A stretch of DNA of 64,000 nt from Planctobacterium marinum (lineage in GTDB: Bacteria; Pseudomonadota; Gammaproteobacteria; Enterobacterales; Alteromonadaceae), in contig NZ_JAJEWQ010000004.1 in the NCBI RefSeq assembly GCF_020687805.1, positions 124,001 through 188,000 on the forward strand, in the 5' to 3' direction. Positions 18,240 to 27,723 of this stretch are shown one piece after another. The number at the start of each line of letters is the position of its first letter. Positions within the stretch are counted from its first letter, which is position 1. The position numbers and the translations under genes were made by a program. The notes below the pieces were generated by a model that ran no database searches, was not told the origin of the DNA, and was given only the letters and a program-made list of their open reading frames with translations.

Positions 18240-19241
18240 TTAATTGTTCACGAGTCTTAGCATGGATTCGGCAAGGCCTTCCATCGACATGCCATAGTGG
18301 CGAAAAATATCAGCCTGGCTTCCTGTTACCGTGTATTCATCCGGAATACCCATGATTTTAAAGCGCGGCTTATAGCTGGACTGGGCAATGATTGCGGCGC
18401 AGGCTTCGCCCAATCCACCATTGACCATATGCTCTTCAACTGTGAGTATCGCGCCACACTCCTGGGCACAACGCAGAATAGCGGCTGAGTCCAGCGGTTT
18501 TATCGTCGGTACGCTGATCACCCGGCATGATATGCCTGCGGTTTGTTGTAAATGCTCAGCTGCCAGTAAAGCGTGAATGACAGTTTCTCCTGTAGCGATA
18601 AATGCAGCGTCCTGGCCGTCTTTCACCACCCGACAGCGACCAGGCACAAAGGGGTCATTTCCGGGCAAATTAAACAACGGTGCTTTTCCTGCCCGGATAT
18701 ACACCGGGGATGCCAGTTGCGCCGCCGCTTTAACGGCTTCCTGCATTTCATAGTTATCTGCAGGCGACATAATGGTTATATTGTTAACTGCCCGCAATGC
18801 TGCAATGTCGTGTAGCGAATGATGCGTTGAGCCCAACGCACCATAGCTGACGCCGGCACTGATACCCACCAGAGTAACCGGATTATCTGAGTAGGCAATA
18901 TCATTTTTAACCTGTTCAAATGAGCGCGCGGTTAAAAAGCAGGCAGGAGAGACGGCAAAGACGTTTTTGCCTACTGATGCAAGACCGGCAGACACACCCA
19001 CCAGATTTTGCTCGGCAATGCCCACTTCCACAATTTGTTCTGGTAGTGCCTGCCCGTAAGGAGCCAGTTTACCTGAGCCCCGGGAGTCACTGGTGACGGC
19101 CAGGATATGCCTGTCCTGTGTAGCCAGATCCTGTAGTGTGGCGGCAAAGATTTCCAGGTTGGCTTTGCCCATCGACAGGCCGAGATTTTCGGCGGTTTGT
19201 TTCGCTTTTGGGGAATACATTGACGGCGCTGGTGCACTCAT
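18240..19241 (-). CDS. Transketolase C-terminal subunit (pyrimidine-binding half), AptB-like
   Basis: A 333-residue protein corresponding to the middle and C-terminal domains of transketolase: EVGIAEQNLVGVSAGLASVG holds the TPP-activating glutamate, SYGALGSTHHSLHDIAALRA follows, and the C-terminal domain has GAILTVEEHMVNGGLG. It overlaps the N-subunit gene by 4 bp (ATGA), so the two subunits form one enzyme. In the apiose route the enzyme moves a two-carbon unit from D-apulose 4-phosphate to an aldose phosphate and leaves DHAP. Split transketolases also serve other pathways, so the substrate is inferred from context. Confidence 0.85.
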   Translation of the reverse strand: MSAPAPSMYSPKAKQTAENLGLSMGKANLEIFAATLQDLATQDRHILAVTSDSRGSGKLAPYGQALPEQIVEVGIAEQNLVGVSAGLASVGKNVFAVSPACFLTARSFEQVKNDIAYSDNPVTLVGISAGVSYGALGSTHHSLHDIAALRAVNNITIMSPADNYEMQEAVKAAAQLASPVYIRAGKAPLFNLPGNDPFVPGRCRVVKDGQDAAFIATGETVIHALLAAEHLQQTAGISCRVISVPTIKPLDSAAILRCAQECGAILTVEEHMVNGGLGEACAAIIAQSSYKPRFKIMGIPDEYTVTGSQADIFRHYGMSMEGLAESMLRLVNN

Positions 19242-20077
19242 AAAGAACCCTCCGTGAGTTTTGCTATCGCGGTTTCAATTTCTTTCAGTGCCATGATTTG
19301 TTCTTCGTCCGATGGCACGCCATGGTGCCACTTGGGAATGTCTTCCATAAAGCTCACACCTTTTCCTTTGATTGTCTTCGCAATAATCATGCTGGGCTTA
19401 CCGGCCTGTAGTGGTGCGGCCAATGCTGCACTGAGTTGCGTTAAGTTATGACCATCGACTGTGCTGACCGCCCATCCGAAGGCGGCAAACTTTTCGGCCA
19501 GTGGCTCGTTGTTCATCACCTCAGAGGTGCGACCGGAGATCTGCAGACTATTGCAGTCAATAATGGCGGTTAAATTATCAAGCTGATAGTGAGACGCTGC
19601 CATGGCGGCTTCCCAATTAGAGCCTTCCGCCATTTCGCCATCTCCCAATAGCGTAAATACCCGAAAGTTACGATTGTCTTTGCGCGCTCCTATGGCCATT
19701 CCCGTTGCAATGGGCAATCCATGACCCAGGGCGCCGGTGTTTTGCTCTACACCTGGTACCTTTCTGGTGGGATGGCCGACAAAATGCGACTGATAGGCGC
19801 ACAAGCTTTCGAGTTCTTTCTCATCGTAAAAACCCTGGTCTGCAAGTACCACAAATAGTGCCTCAACCGAATGTCCTTTACTTTGCACAAATCGGTCGCG
19901 ATCCGGTGATGTGAAGGTGTCCGGTGACACATTGAGAATGCGGTTATACAAGACGTTTAATATGTCTATGCAGGAAAGACTCCCCCCTGTATGCCCGGCA
20001 CCCGCACTTTTAATCCAGCGCAAAATATTGTGCCGATACTGCAGTGACTTAAGGGTTAGCTGTTCGTTTGTGTACAT
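19238..20077 (-). CDS. Transketolase N-terminal subunit (TPP-binding half), AptA-like
   Basis: A 279-residue protein with the TPP/Mg motif LGDGEMAEGSNWEAAMAAS and the N-domain elements AGAGHTGGSLSCIDIL and GALGHGLPIATGMAIGA. The ATG at 20077 is preferred because AAAGGG lies about seven bases upstream and the protein then begins as other N-subunits do; an in-frame start at 20197 would add 40 unlike residues. It heads the transketolase A-B-kinase operon, which diverges from a DeoR gene. The context suggests D-apulose 4-phosphate as donor. Confidence 0.85.
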   Translation of the reverse strand: MYTNEQLTLKSLQYRHNILRWIKSAGAGHTGGSLSCIDILNVLYNRILNVSPDTFTSPDRDRFVQSKGHSVEALFVVLADQGFYDEKELESLCAYQSHFVGHPTRKVPGVEQNTGALGHGLPIATGMAIGARKDNRNFRVFTLLGDGEMAEGSNWEAAMAASHYQLDNLTAIIDCNSLQISGRTSEVMNNEPLAEKFAAFGWAVSTVDGHNLTQLSAALAAPLQAGKPSMIIAKTIKGKGVSFMEDIPKWHHGVPSDEEQIMALKEIETAIAKLTEGSL

Positions 20078-20130
20078 AAAATACCCTTTCAAACTTTGAT
20101 TTACAGTTACTGTTCTATATTCAATATATT

Positions 20131-20200
20131 CCGAAAATAACCTTTGATCCAGATGTATCGTAAATAAATAACTTTCGAATACTTGCGTTTTTCGCAAATG
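20131..20200. promoter_or_regulatory. TCG-containing repeats between the transketolase operon and the DeoR gene
   Basis: In the 289-bp divergent region, TATCGTAAAT, TTTCGAATAC and TTTCGCAAAT have their TCG at 20158, 20175 and 20192, exactly 17 bp apart. The last also forms a small inverted repeat, TTGCG/CGCAA (20184-20188 and 20193-20198 region). A related CCGAAAAT is at 20131. GlpR/DeoR-type repressors often bind repeated sites containing TTCG, so these may be operators of the adjacent regulator. The rest of the region, to 20366, shows nothing I recognise. Confidence 0.35.
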
Positions 20201-20366
20201 GGTGTTTAGATGTAGGCATGACGCGTAAACAGGTTTACATTTAGGCTCGCAGGATTATCCAAACCAAAATCAATACGCGCTGTCAGGGCTGTGCTCTGCT
20301 GAAGCGGCGTTGAATGCTTCGGAAGCGATGTAATAAGAGCGAGTTAAAAAATGGGAACTGACGTTC

Positions 20367-21158
20367 ATGAAAGATAAAAAAACAAAGAGCAGGGGTTTAG
20401 GCGAAACCCGGCGCAAGAAAATGCTGGAATGGCTGCGGGAAGAGGGCAGTGGTCGGGTGCAGGTACTGGCGAAAGCCTTCGGGGTTTCAGAGGTAACCAT
20501 CAGGCAGGACCTAGAAAAGCTGGAAGCGGAAAACCACGTGGTGCGGGAACACGGTGGCGCTTACCTGAAATCAGTTCCTGAACAGGTGCGGGCGATGACC
20601 CTGGAACACCAGGAAAACCGCGAAGCCAAACACAAAATTGGCCTGGCTGCCGCAGCGTTAGTGCAGGATGGTGAAACCATCATTCTGGACTCCGGCTCAA
20701 CCACAACGGAAGTTGCGGCAAATTTATTTGGACGAAAAGAGATCACGGTGATCACTAATGCACTCAATATTGCTCTGATGTTGGGTGGCGACCGCAACTT
20801 TGATGTGCACATGACAGGCGGGCATTTTAAAGCGCCTACCTTGTCGTTAAGTGGTGAACGCTCGGCTGATTATTTTAATGGCTTGTATGCCAGGCGTTTA
20901 TTTTTGGCCACGGCCGCGCTGGATATAAAACACGGTCTGTCGTATCCCTCGTTGTCGGATATTGCGGTGAAACAGGCCATGATGAAATCCGCTGAATCCA
21001 TTTGTCTGGTGGCGGATTCAAGCAAAATCGGTTTGCGTTCATTTTGCGTACTCGGGGGGCTGGAACAGGTCGACATGCTGGTAACTGACAGCGGCATTAC
21101 CCGGGAGCAGCAACAACAAATTGAAGACATCGGGGTGGAAGTCATTATTGCATCCTGA
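20367..21158 (+). CDS. DeoR/GlpR-family transcriptional regulator
   Basis: A 263-residue repressor. The N-terminal helix-turn-helix is at residues 15-70 ([39 protein letters not shown] in several pieces). The sugar-phosphate-binding DeoR domain starts at about residue 85, with [16 protein letters not shown] and the C-terminal [13 protein letters not shown]. It diverges from the transketolase-kinase operon and is followed 35 bp later by the isomerase gene. It probably senses a phosphorylated intermediate of that route, for example a ketose phosphate. Confidence 0.92.
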   Translation: MKDKKTKSRGLGETRRKKMLEWLREEGSGRVQVLAKAFGVSEVTIRQDLEKLEAENHVVREHGGAYLKSVPEQVRAMTLEHQENREAKHKIGLAAAALVQDGETIILDSGSTTTEVAANLFGRKEITVITNALNIALMLGGDRNFDVHMTGGHFKAPTLSLSGERSADYFNGLYARRLFLATAALDIKHGLSYPSLSDIAVKQAMMKSAESICLVADSSKIGLRSFCVLGGLEQVDMLVTDSGITREQQQQIEDIGVEVIIAS

Positions 21159-21193
21159 CCCGGTTACAACTTGATATGTATAAGGATACAAAA

Positions 21194-22177
21194 ATGAAGA
21201 CGAAGCAAAAATTCGGTGCCGGTATCTGGCACTTTGCAACCTATGTTGACCGCTATGCAACTGATGGCTATGGCCCGGCACGGGGCCTGCTTGAAATGAT
21301 TGATTTGGCGGGGCAGGTGGATGATTTATCCGTTGTGGATATCAATTTCCCGTTTGTTGATAAGTCTTTGTCCTTAGACAAGGTTGAAGCGGCTTTAAAG
21401 AAAAACCACTTATCAGTGGTGGGCATTACCCCGGAAATATACACCCGCCAGTTTGCCAAAGGGGCTTTTACCAACCCTGATGCAGGCATCCGTCGTCTGG
21501 CAAATGACATGGTTAACGAGGCCGCGGATGTGGTCAGACGTTTTGGCGCTGATTATGTCAAACTCTGGCCGGGACAGGACGGCTGGGATTATCCTTTTCA
21601 GGTGGATCACAAAGAAATTTGGCAGCTCAGTGTCGAGGGCATCGCTGCCGTTGCCAGTGACAACCCGGATCTCAAGTTTGTCATTGAGTATAAGCCGCGT
21701 GAACCGCGCGCGCATATGAGCTATGACAGTGTTGCCAGAACATTGTTGGGCATTGAGAAAATGGGCTTGCCGAACGTGGGTATCTTGCTGGATTTCGGTC
21801 ATTCCTTATACGGTGGTGAGTCACCTGCAGATGCAGCCCAGTTGGCCATTGATCACGGTCGCCTGTTTGGTATGGACGTGAACGATAATTTCCGTGCCTG
21901 GGACGATGATATGATTGCCGGTTCTGTGCATCCGATGGAATTGTTTGAGTTTTTCTACACCCTGAGAAAGAACAATTGGGAAGGTGTCTGGCAATTGGAT
22001 CAATTCCCGTTTCGCGAAGACCCGGTTGCGACTGCAAACAGTGCCATCAGCTTCTTAAAACACATCGAGCAGGCACTCGACAACCTGGATTTCGAAGCCA
22101 TGAAGGACGCACAAAAGCGCCAGGACGCCGTTACTGCTACCAATATTGCCAGAGACGCTCTGTTTCGTTCTTACTAA
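21194..22177 (+). CDS. Xylose-isomerase-like TIM-barrel sugar isomerase; candidate D-apiose isomerase
   Basis: A 327-residue TIM barrel of the AP-endonuclease-2/xylose-isomerase superfamily. Probable metal-site segments are [29 protein letters not shown] (glutamate), [13 protein letters not shown] (Asp, His), [20 protein letters not shown] (Asp) and [12 protein letters not shown]. The ATG at 21194 is chosen because AAGGA lies seven bases upstream. The gene follows a DeoR regulator and faces a split transketolase and an FGGY kinase, the same set as the described D-apiose isomerase-kinase-transketolase route. It could instead act on L-rhamnose or another aldose, but rhaI already covers rhamnose. 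Confidence 0.72.
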   Translation: MKTKQKFGAGIWHFATYVDRYATDGYGPARGLLEMIDLAGQVDDLSVVDINFPFVDKSLSLDKVEAALKKNHLSVVGITPEIYTRQFAKGAFTNPDAGIRRLANDMVNEAADVVRRFGADYVKLWPGQDGWDYPFQVDHKEIWQLSVEGIAAVASDNPDLKFVIEYKPREPRAHMSYDSVARTLLGIEKMGLPNVGILLDFGHSLYGGESPADAAQLAIDHGRLFGMDVNDNFRAWDDDMIAGSVHPMELFEFFYTLRKNNWEGVWQLDQFPFREDPVATANSAISFLKHIEQALDNLDFEAMKDAQKRQDAVTATNIARDALFRSY

Positions 22178-22217
22178 TAGTAACCACAGTTTATCGACTC
22201 AGCAACAAAGCGAATAG

Positions 22218-22250
22218 AAACGACTCCGGTGTGTGCACCGAAGTCGTTTT
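22218..22250 (+). terminator. Rho-independent terminator after the isomerase gene
   Basis: AAACGACTCCGGTG (22218-22231) pairs with CACCGAAGTCGTTT (22236-22249) through 14 positions with one mismatch and a 4-base loop, and ends in a short T-run (22247-22250). It separates the DeoR-isomerase unit from the next gene. Confidence 0.85.
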
Positions 22251-22296
22251 GCGTTTGGGCTTCTGGTAACGGGTATTATTTCTCAACAGGATACTT

Positions 22297-23424
22297 ATGC
22301 AACTCAATAGTTATGCCGAAATCATTGATGACTTTCGCCAGGGAAAGATGGTCATACTGATGGACGATGAAGACCGTGAAAACGAAGGCGATATATTAGT
22401 CGCCGCTTCTTTTGTCACAGCCGAACAGATTAATTTTATGGCAAAATATGGCCGTGGCTTGATCTGTTTAACCTTGACTGAAGCGCGTTGTCGCCATCTG
22501 GCATTGCCGTTAATGGTGCAAAATAACAAAAGTCAGCACAGCACAAATTTTACCGTCAGCATTGAGGCGGCAGAGGGCATTGATACCGGGATTTCCGCCG
22601 CGGATCGGGCCCGCACTGTTCAGGCCGCCATTGCACCGGATGCAACGGCGCAAGACCTTGTGCAACCCGGGCATATCTTTCCTGTTATGGCCCGTGCAGG
22701 GGGCGTACTTAGCCGGGCTGGTCACACGGAAGCGGGTTGCGACCTGGCACAACTTGCCGGCCTTGAACCGGCAGCGGTAATTGTTGAAGTGATGAACGAT
22801 GATGGCTCCATGGCCCGCCGCGCCGACCTTGAAGTGTTCGCTAAAACCCATGATATCAAAATCGGCACTATCGCAGATCTTATTCAACACCGTATACATA
22901 CGGAGCGCACGATAGAATGTGTGCGCGAGCGAACAGTGCAGACGGCGTATGGGGAGTTTTTACTGAAAACCTACCTGAATAACGCCACCAATGAACGCCA
23001 TTTTGCCTTTGTAAAAGGTGACATCAGTGCACAGGACGTGACGTTAGTGCGGGTGCATGTCAGCAATGCAACCCGGGATATTTTCGCGCTGCAAGGCGTT
23101 GATGACGATGGCACGGCCTGGGATTGCCGGGCGGCCCTGGCCCGCATCAGTGAAGAAGGTTCGGGTGTACTGGTTTACATAGATCATGCCCAAACCAGCT
23201 CTGATCTGGAAGGTGAAATAGAGCGGTTAGTGAGTGGCCAAAAACGCCGACCAAATCAGGAAGCAGGCTACAAACTGGTGGGTACCGGTTCGCAAATTTT
23301 GCGGGATCTGAGGGTTAACAAGCTGCGCCTGCTCAGTGCGCCGGTGCGTTTTATGGCGCTGTCGGGATTCGGGTTGGAAGTGGTTGAATTTATTCCTCAC
23401 GGCGATCCCTGCACAGCAAAATAG
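22297..23424 (+). CDS. ribB: 3,4-dihydroxy-2-butanone-4-phosphate synthase with degenerate GTP-cyclohydrolase-II-like domain (RibBX type)
   Basis: A 375-residue protein. Residues 1-200 are RibB, with the metal/substrate motif [15 protein letters not shown], the [10 protein letters not shown] strand and [13 protein letters not shown]. Residues 205-375 resemble RibA but lack the zinc-binding cysteines and the catalytic segment, so only DHBP synthase activity is expected. RibB makes DHBP and formate from ribulose 5-phosphate for riboflavin. No FMN riboswitch is seen in the 120 bp upstream, which hold only the preceding terminator. It stands alone among sugar genes rather than in a rib operon. 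It may boost flavin supply for the three flavoenzymes of the locus. Confidence 0.88.
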   Translation: MQLNSYAEIIDDFRQGKMVILMDDEDRENEGDILVAASFVTAEQINFMAKYGRGLICLTLTEARCRHLALPLMVQNNKSQHSTNFTVSIEAAEGIDTGISAADRARTVQAAIAPDATAQDLVQPGHIFPVMARAGGVLSRAGHTEAGCDLAQLAGLEPAAVIVEVMNDDGSMARRADLEVFAKTHDIKIGTIADLIQHRIHTERTIECVRERTVQTAYGEFLLKTYLNNATNERHFAFVKGDISAQDVTLVRVHVSNATRDIFALQGVDDDGTAWDCRAALARISEEGSGVLVYIDHAQTSSDLEGEIERLVSGQKRRPNQEAGYKLVGTGSQILRDLRVNKLRLLSAPVRFMALSGFGLEVVEFIPHGDPCTAK

Positions 23425-23449
23425 CCAGAAAAAACACCGACACGGGCGC

Positions 23450-24325
23450 TTAATCTCTACTATGGTGCCCGTTCTGGCGAATTGCCGCTATTGCGTTATC
23501 CACGCCGCGCTTTGACAGGGCCACACTCGCCAGCGGCGTTAAATTGTCCGGATATTCTTCCTGCTCAACAACGAGCCATTCTATGCCGCCGTAGCGAATA
23601 CTATCCCGCAGGATCGAATTCCAGTTGAGATCGTCTTCCCCGATAATGGGGCGCTTGTCACTTGAGGGGGCATTGAGTTTTGCCTTAAAATGCGCCAGTT
23701 GCATACGCCCGGAATATTTTTTGATCATCTCTGAGGGTTGCAATCCGGCGCGATTGACCCAGCCGATATCCAGTTGCAGGATAAACGCGGGGTCGGTATT
23801 TTGTGCGATCTCATCCCAAAAGGTGTGTTGCTTATATTGGGTAAATTCCCGGTCGTGATTGTGAAAGCCAAAGCGCATACCGGCATCTGTTAGCTGACCG
23901 TGAATTCGGTTAAGTTCATCGATAAAGCGCGTTATATTCTCTGCATCGTCAGAACGCTTGTCAGATGGCAAAATGAGGGTATCTACACCTAAGCGCCGAT
24001 ATTTTTCGATCGTGGCGTTTATGTTTTGTGTACTGAGATCGGTGGTGCTGACGTGTGCCGAACTGATAACCAGCTTGTGTTTCGCCAGTAAGGCCAAAAA
24101 ACCCGACGGATCATCTTCATAAGGACCGAAGTACCCCGCCAGTTCCACCCCCTGAAACCCCAGCTTTGCCAACTGAGCTATGGTGTTGTCAAAATCTTCT
24201 GTCAGTGGTGTTCTGACAGACCACAGCTGGACACTGACTTTGGGCAGGGATGAACGGGGTGAGTGCGATTGACAACTGCTCAGCAGCAGCGTGAAAAGCA
24301 CCAGACTCAGGGATATCGGTTTCAT
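23450..24325 (-). CDS. Periplasmic TIM-barrel lipoprotein (sugar phosphate isomerase/epimerase-like)
   Basis: A 291-residue protein with a lipoprotein signal (LLSSC, cysteine at residue 18) followed by a xylose-isomerase-like TIM barrel: VSVQLWSVRTPL, LGFQGVELAGYFG, ISSAHVST, FGFHNHDREF, LQLDIGWVNRAG and AHFKAK. Exported members of this superfamily occur in 3-keto-glycoside pathways, where they act as lyases on oxidised glycosides, often with DUF1080 hydrolases; both a DUF1080 protein and a GMC dehydrogenase are 17 kb away. It ends the GH127-MFS-lipoprotein run on the minus strand. The reaction is inferred. Confidence 0.8.
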   Translation of the reverse strand: MKPISLSLVLFTLLLSSCQSHSPRSSLPKVSVQLWSVRTPLTEDFDNTIAQLAKLGFQGVELAGYFGPYEDDPSGFLALLAKHKLVISSAHVSTTDLSTQNINATIEKYRRLGVDTLILPSDKRSDDAENITRFIDELNRIHGQLTDAGMRFGFHNHDREFTQYKQHTFWDEIAQNTDPAFILQLDIGWVNRAGLQPSEMIKKYSGRMQLAHFKAKLNAPSSDKRPIIGEDDLNWNSILRDSIRYGGIEWLVVEQEEYPDNLTPLASVALSKRGVDNAIAAIRQNGHHSRD

Positions 24326-24460
24326 ATCAATCTCGATGTGGCTACTGTCAGCCTGTTAGTGCCAACCCCACCCATCAGAACAATGACGGGCAGGGGCCAT
24401 TAAAGGGTTATCAGCCGTTTCCCGCTTGCCGGAATCAACTGTGCAGACATTAAACGCCAG

Positions 24461-25705
24461 TCAGGCGGCAGTGGCAACTTTAGTGTGATCAAAATCCTCA
24501 CCTATGATGCCACCAATCAGGAAAAGCCCCGAACTACTGATAAAGCAGGCTGCACCCAGCAATAACGCAAAGTGATAATTGCCAAAGTAATCAAAAATAT
24601 AGCCGTAGATATAACTACCGGAAGCCAGCGATGCTGCAAGAATGAACAGCAAAATGCCGAACAGTTTTCCATAGTTAACCAGACCAAAGTACTTGGGTAC
24701 CAGATAAGCCATAAAGTCCACCTCTGCACCCTGAGCCAGGCCGAAACAAAACACTGCCGGCACACCTAACCAAAAGACTGCCGGTGCATCAGACAGGAAA
24801 ATGAATATGCCCACTAAAGGGGTAAGCAGAAACAGGGCCGCGACTGCCGCAGGCCAGAAGCGATCCAGCAGCCAGCCGGAACTCAGTCGGCCAACAAAAA
24901 TGCCGACAAAAAAGAACACCGCAAGACTGGCGCCTTCAGTGGAGGTGAATCCCTGATCGATTAGCAGGGGTTGCAATTGATGCATCATTCCGCCGACTGC
25001 CACATTTGAGGTCACTAAAGCGGCGGCCAATAGCCAGAATTTGGCACTGCGCAACGCGGCTTTCATGGCCATTCCACCGGTCTGAATATCATTGCCGCTG
25101 GTGTCTTGCGAGATGCTGGACAGGTACCCAGCAGGTGCCGGTTTAAGTGCCCAGGCCACAATCGGTAAACCAATTACCAAAGGAACCAGGGCAAAACACA
25201 TGAAGCCGACACGCCATCCCCAGGTCTCGTTAACATAATTGAGCAGGGGGAACAGCACCATGCTAAACAGGGTGATACCCGACATAGTTACCCCCAGCGC
25301 CAATCCTCTGGAGGAGTTAAACCAGGTGTTTACGACTTTACTAAAAATCATTGGTCCGGTGGTCTGGCCCAGGAAGGTCATTGCCAGTAGCGTGGCGTAA
25401 TAAACCCATATTGAGCCGGGCTGCAGACTTAGGGCGATATAACTTAACCCCAGGAAGCCCATACCAATGCAGGCCACCCGCCGACTGTCATACTTGTCAA
25501 CGATCATGCCGAGTATTGGCAAGGTGAACAATGAAAGCACGCCAATGATATTGCTCAGCGCCATGTCGGCGCGCTCCCAGCCAAATTCCGCCTGCAGTGG
25601 AATAATAAAAATACTGTTCAGCATCGAGTACAGGCCGAGGCCCGTACCCATGCCCACTGATCCGGCTAACACAACACGCCAGCCATTTACCCATTCAGTT
25701 TTCAT
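24461..25705 (-). CDS. MFS transporter
   Basis: A 414-residue major facilitator with 12 predicted helices. The first is VVLAGSVGMGTGLGLYSMLN, and the loop after helix 2 has GMIVDKYDSRRVACIG. It resembles the monocarboxylate/oxalate-formate antiporter branch, which imports organic acids as well as other small molecules. It lies 62 bp after the GH127 gene on the same strand and is probably cotranscribed. It may import a rhamnoside, an apioside or a sugar acid such as apionate for intracellular breakdown; the substrate cannot be read from sequence. Confidence 0.88.
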   Translation of the reverse strand: MKTEWVNGWRVVLAGSVGMGTGLGLYSMLNSIFIIPLQAEFGWERADMALSNIIGVLSLFTLPILGMIVDKYDSRRVACIGMGFLGLSYIALSLQPGSIWVYYATLLAMTFLGQTTGPMIFSKVVNTWFNSSRGLALGVTMSGITLFSMVLFPLLNYVNETWGWRVGFMCFALVPLVIGLPIVAWALKPAPAGYLSSISQDTSGNDIQTGGMAMKAALRSAKFWLLAAALVTSNVAVGGMMHQLQPLLIDQGFTSTEGASLAVFFFVGIFVGRLSSGWLLDRFWPAAVAALFLLTPLVGIFIFLSDAPAVFWLGVPAVFCFGLAQGAEVDFMAYLVPKYFGLVNYGKLFGILLFILAASLASGSYIYGYIFDYFGNYHFALLLGAACFISSSGLFLIGGIIGEDFDHTKVATAA

Positions 25706-25767
25706 CTTGGTACCTGTAATTTAGTCATAGTACTAACAACGCTGTTCTGACTTGTTCAGCCCGGTGC

Positions 25768-27723
25768 TCAGTTTTGCACCGGCAAGATTGGCAGCCACAC
25801 GGTCATTTCGCCCTTGTCTCTGTTATCCCACGCAAAATAGGGCACAAGGGTAACATCTACCTGTTTAAACGTTGGTGCCTGGTACTTTTTATAAAGCACC
25901 TCTGGCGAGTCGTTTCTGGGGTTACGGGTATAGAGTGTGCCTTTCAACACCCCTAAATCGACACCGCTGATGCGGGACTTTTCGAAACTGAATGCTGAAT
26001 TGGGATCAATATGCAGGTCGGCAACGCTGCAACCTTCAGGAATGTCAGCACTTTCCAGACAATAGACAAGTGGTCCGCGCGTTATCGCGAGGTGGTTGCG
26101 GTTCTCTTCTACCAGGTTATGGCATTCGTTGAGTATCACCTCCATTGGCAAAGACAGTGCTATTTTATCACCCGTCTGCCATTGTCGGTTAATTTCGATA
26201 AAGCCATTGTGAGCCTGTTCCAGGTGCGTGGCTTGTTGTCCATTAATCTGCACCTGATAGGACTCTGCCCAGCCCGGGATACGCAGGTACACAGAAAAGG
26301 GAGCGTCAGCGTCAATGGATTCAATTTCAAATGCGATATCGCCTTGCCAGGGGTAATCGCTGCTGACTTTCATTGTAACTTTGCCGCCATCAGCCAGGGT
26401 CACCGCCGTTCTGCTGTCACCGTACATCAGAAATGCAATGCCATTTTCCCACACTACCGCGGCCTTATCTTGTGTTTCCGCAATGGTGCGCACAACGTTC
26501 GGGGGACAGCAAAAAGACGACAGGAAGTCCTCGCGATGACGGCTCCATTTCAGATCATAGGGCAAATCGTGGTCGTGAACACAACGCAGGGCATTGGTAT
26601 AGAAATACTTGTCGCCATCCAGATTAATTCCGGAGATGGTACTGTTGTACAGTGCCCGTTCCATCTGATCTGCGTATTTGCCGTGCTGAAACGCATTCAC
26701 CATACGATAGGCCCATAAATAACTACCAATACTGGCACAGGTTTCGTTGTAACCGTTGATGTTTGGCAGCTCATACGCCCGACCAAAAGACTGATGGGTG
26801 CGCTGGATAGCGTCATAGTCATCACCGCCGTACGGCGACACACCATCATATAGTGGTGCGCAACCCCCGGTGATATAGGTTTTTTTGGACACCATGTCCT
26901 GCCACACTGCCTCCAAAACGGCGCGATAATCTTCGTCGCCTTTGCCCAAATACAGGTCGGTCAGTCCGGCATAAAGATACGTGGCGCGCACGCCATGACC
27001 CAAGATTTCACGATGTTCTTTGAGCGGGTGCCTGTCCTGATTATCATCGGTACCGTCAGGCACCATATCTCTTAACAAAATCAGTTTTTCCAGCAGGTTG
27101 AGATACTGCTCGTCGGCGGTTGCCTGATATAGCTCTGCAAGGCCCATGTAATGAGACGGACAAACCGCTGTACGCGGAGTCGCTTCTTCAAGGTTGTCAA
27201 ATTGGGTCTTCAGCCAGCCAGCCGCCTTTTTGGCAAGGTCCAGCAGTTTAGTCTGGCCGGTCATTCTGTAGTGTATAACCCCGGCACTCATTAAATGCCC
27301 CATGTTAAACACTTCAAAGTTATTGATATCTTCCAGCGGATTGGTTTCCCCGGTTCTGGCGCGTTCAATGGCTTCCATGGTAAAGATATAGCCATCGTCG
27401 CGCTGTACTTTGGCGATGGTATCGATAATGTAGTCGAGGCGCTTCAGCCATTCTTCATTGTCTGAATTGGCATAGACCCTGATCGCCGCTTCCAGCCATT
27501 TGAACAGATCACCATCCCAGAAAGGAGGGCCAGAGTGTCCGCCTTCATTGTCTGATTCACCCACCGCCAGCTGGAAGTTTTCCCAGCAGTGGCTGACTTC
27601 CCTGTTGTCCAGAATGCTCCACATATGCGGGACCATTTTGTCCCGACAAAAATTCCATCTTTCTTCCCAGAAACCACCGGTCCATTCGCTACTAATTTCG
27701 CCTTTTGGTAAAAGAGCATTCAT
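25768..27723 (-). CDS. GH127-family (DUF1680) glycoside hydrolase, beta-L-arabinofuranosidase-like
   Basis: A 651-residue (alpha/alpha)6-barrel enzyme. The GH127 zinc/catalytic residues are visible in NETCASIG (Glu and Cys) and FCCPPN (two Cys); the C-terminal beta domains follow, with SVYLRIPGWAESYQVQING. Family members release beta-L-arabinofuranose and, in one case known for rhamnogalacturonan II, aceric acid. No signal peptide is seen, so it acts in the cytoplasm. The ATG at 27723 has AAGGTGG six bases upstream; an in-frame start at 27813 would add 30 unlike residues. The neighbours suggest a plant furanoside, possibly a beta-D-apiofuranoside. Confidence 0.88.
   Translation of the reverse strand: MNALLPKGEISSEWTGGFWEERWNFCRDKMVPHMWSILDNREVSHCWENFQLAVGESDNEGGHSGPPFWDGDLFKWLEAAIRVYANSDNEEWLKRLDYIIDTIAKVQRDDGYIFTMEAIERARTGETNPLEDINNFEVFNMGHLMSAGVIHYRMTGQTKLLDLAKKAAGWLKTQFDNLEEATPRTAVCPSHYMGLAELYQATADEQYLNLLEKLILLRDMVPDGTDDNQDRHPLKEHREILGHGVRATYLYAGLTDLYLGKGDEDYRAVLEAVWQDMVSKKTYITGGCAPLYDGVSPYGGDDYDAIQRTHQSFGRAYELPNINGYNETCASIGSYLWAYRMVNAFQHGKYADQMERALYNSTISGINLDGDKYFYTNALRCVHDHDLPYDLKWSRHREDFLSSFCCPPNVVRTIAETQDKAAVVWENGIAFLMYGDSRTAVTLADGGKVTMKVSSDYPWQGDIAFEIESIDADAPFSVYLRIPGWAESYQVQINGQQATHLEQAHNGFIEINRQWQTGDKIALSLPMEVILNECHNLVEENRNHLAITRGPLVYCLESADIPEGCSVADLHIDPNSAFSFEKSRISGVDLGVLKGTLYTRNPRNDSPEVLYKKYQAPTFKQVDVTLVPYFAWDNRDKGEMTVWLPILPVQN

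Noticed and set aside
23424-23500. GC-rich inverted repeat (ACGGGCGC / GGTGCCCGT) at the convergent ends of ribB and the lipoprotein gene
   Set aside because: The stem has a long loop and no T-run, and part is inside the coding sequence, so I do not call it a terminator.
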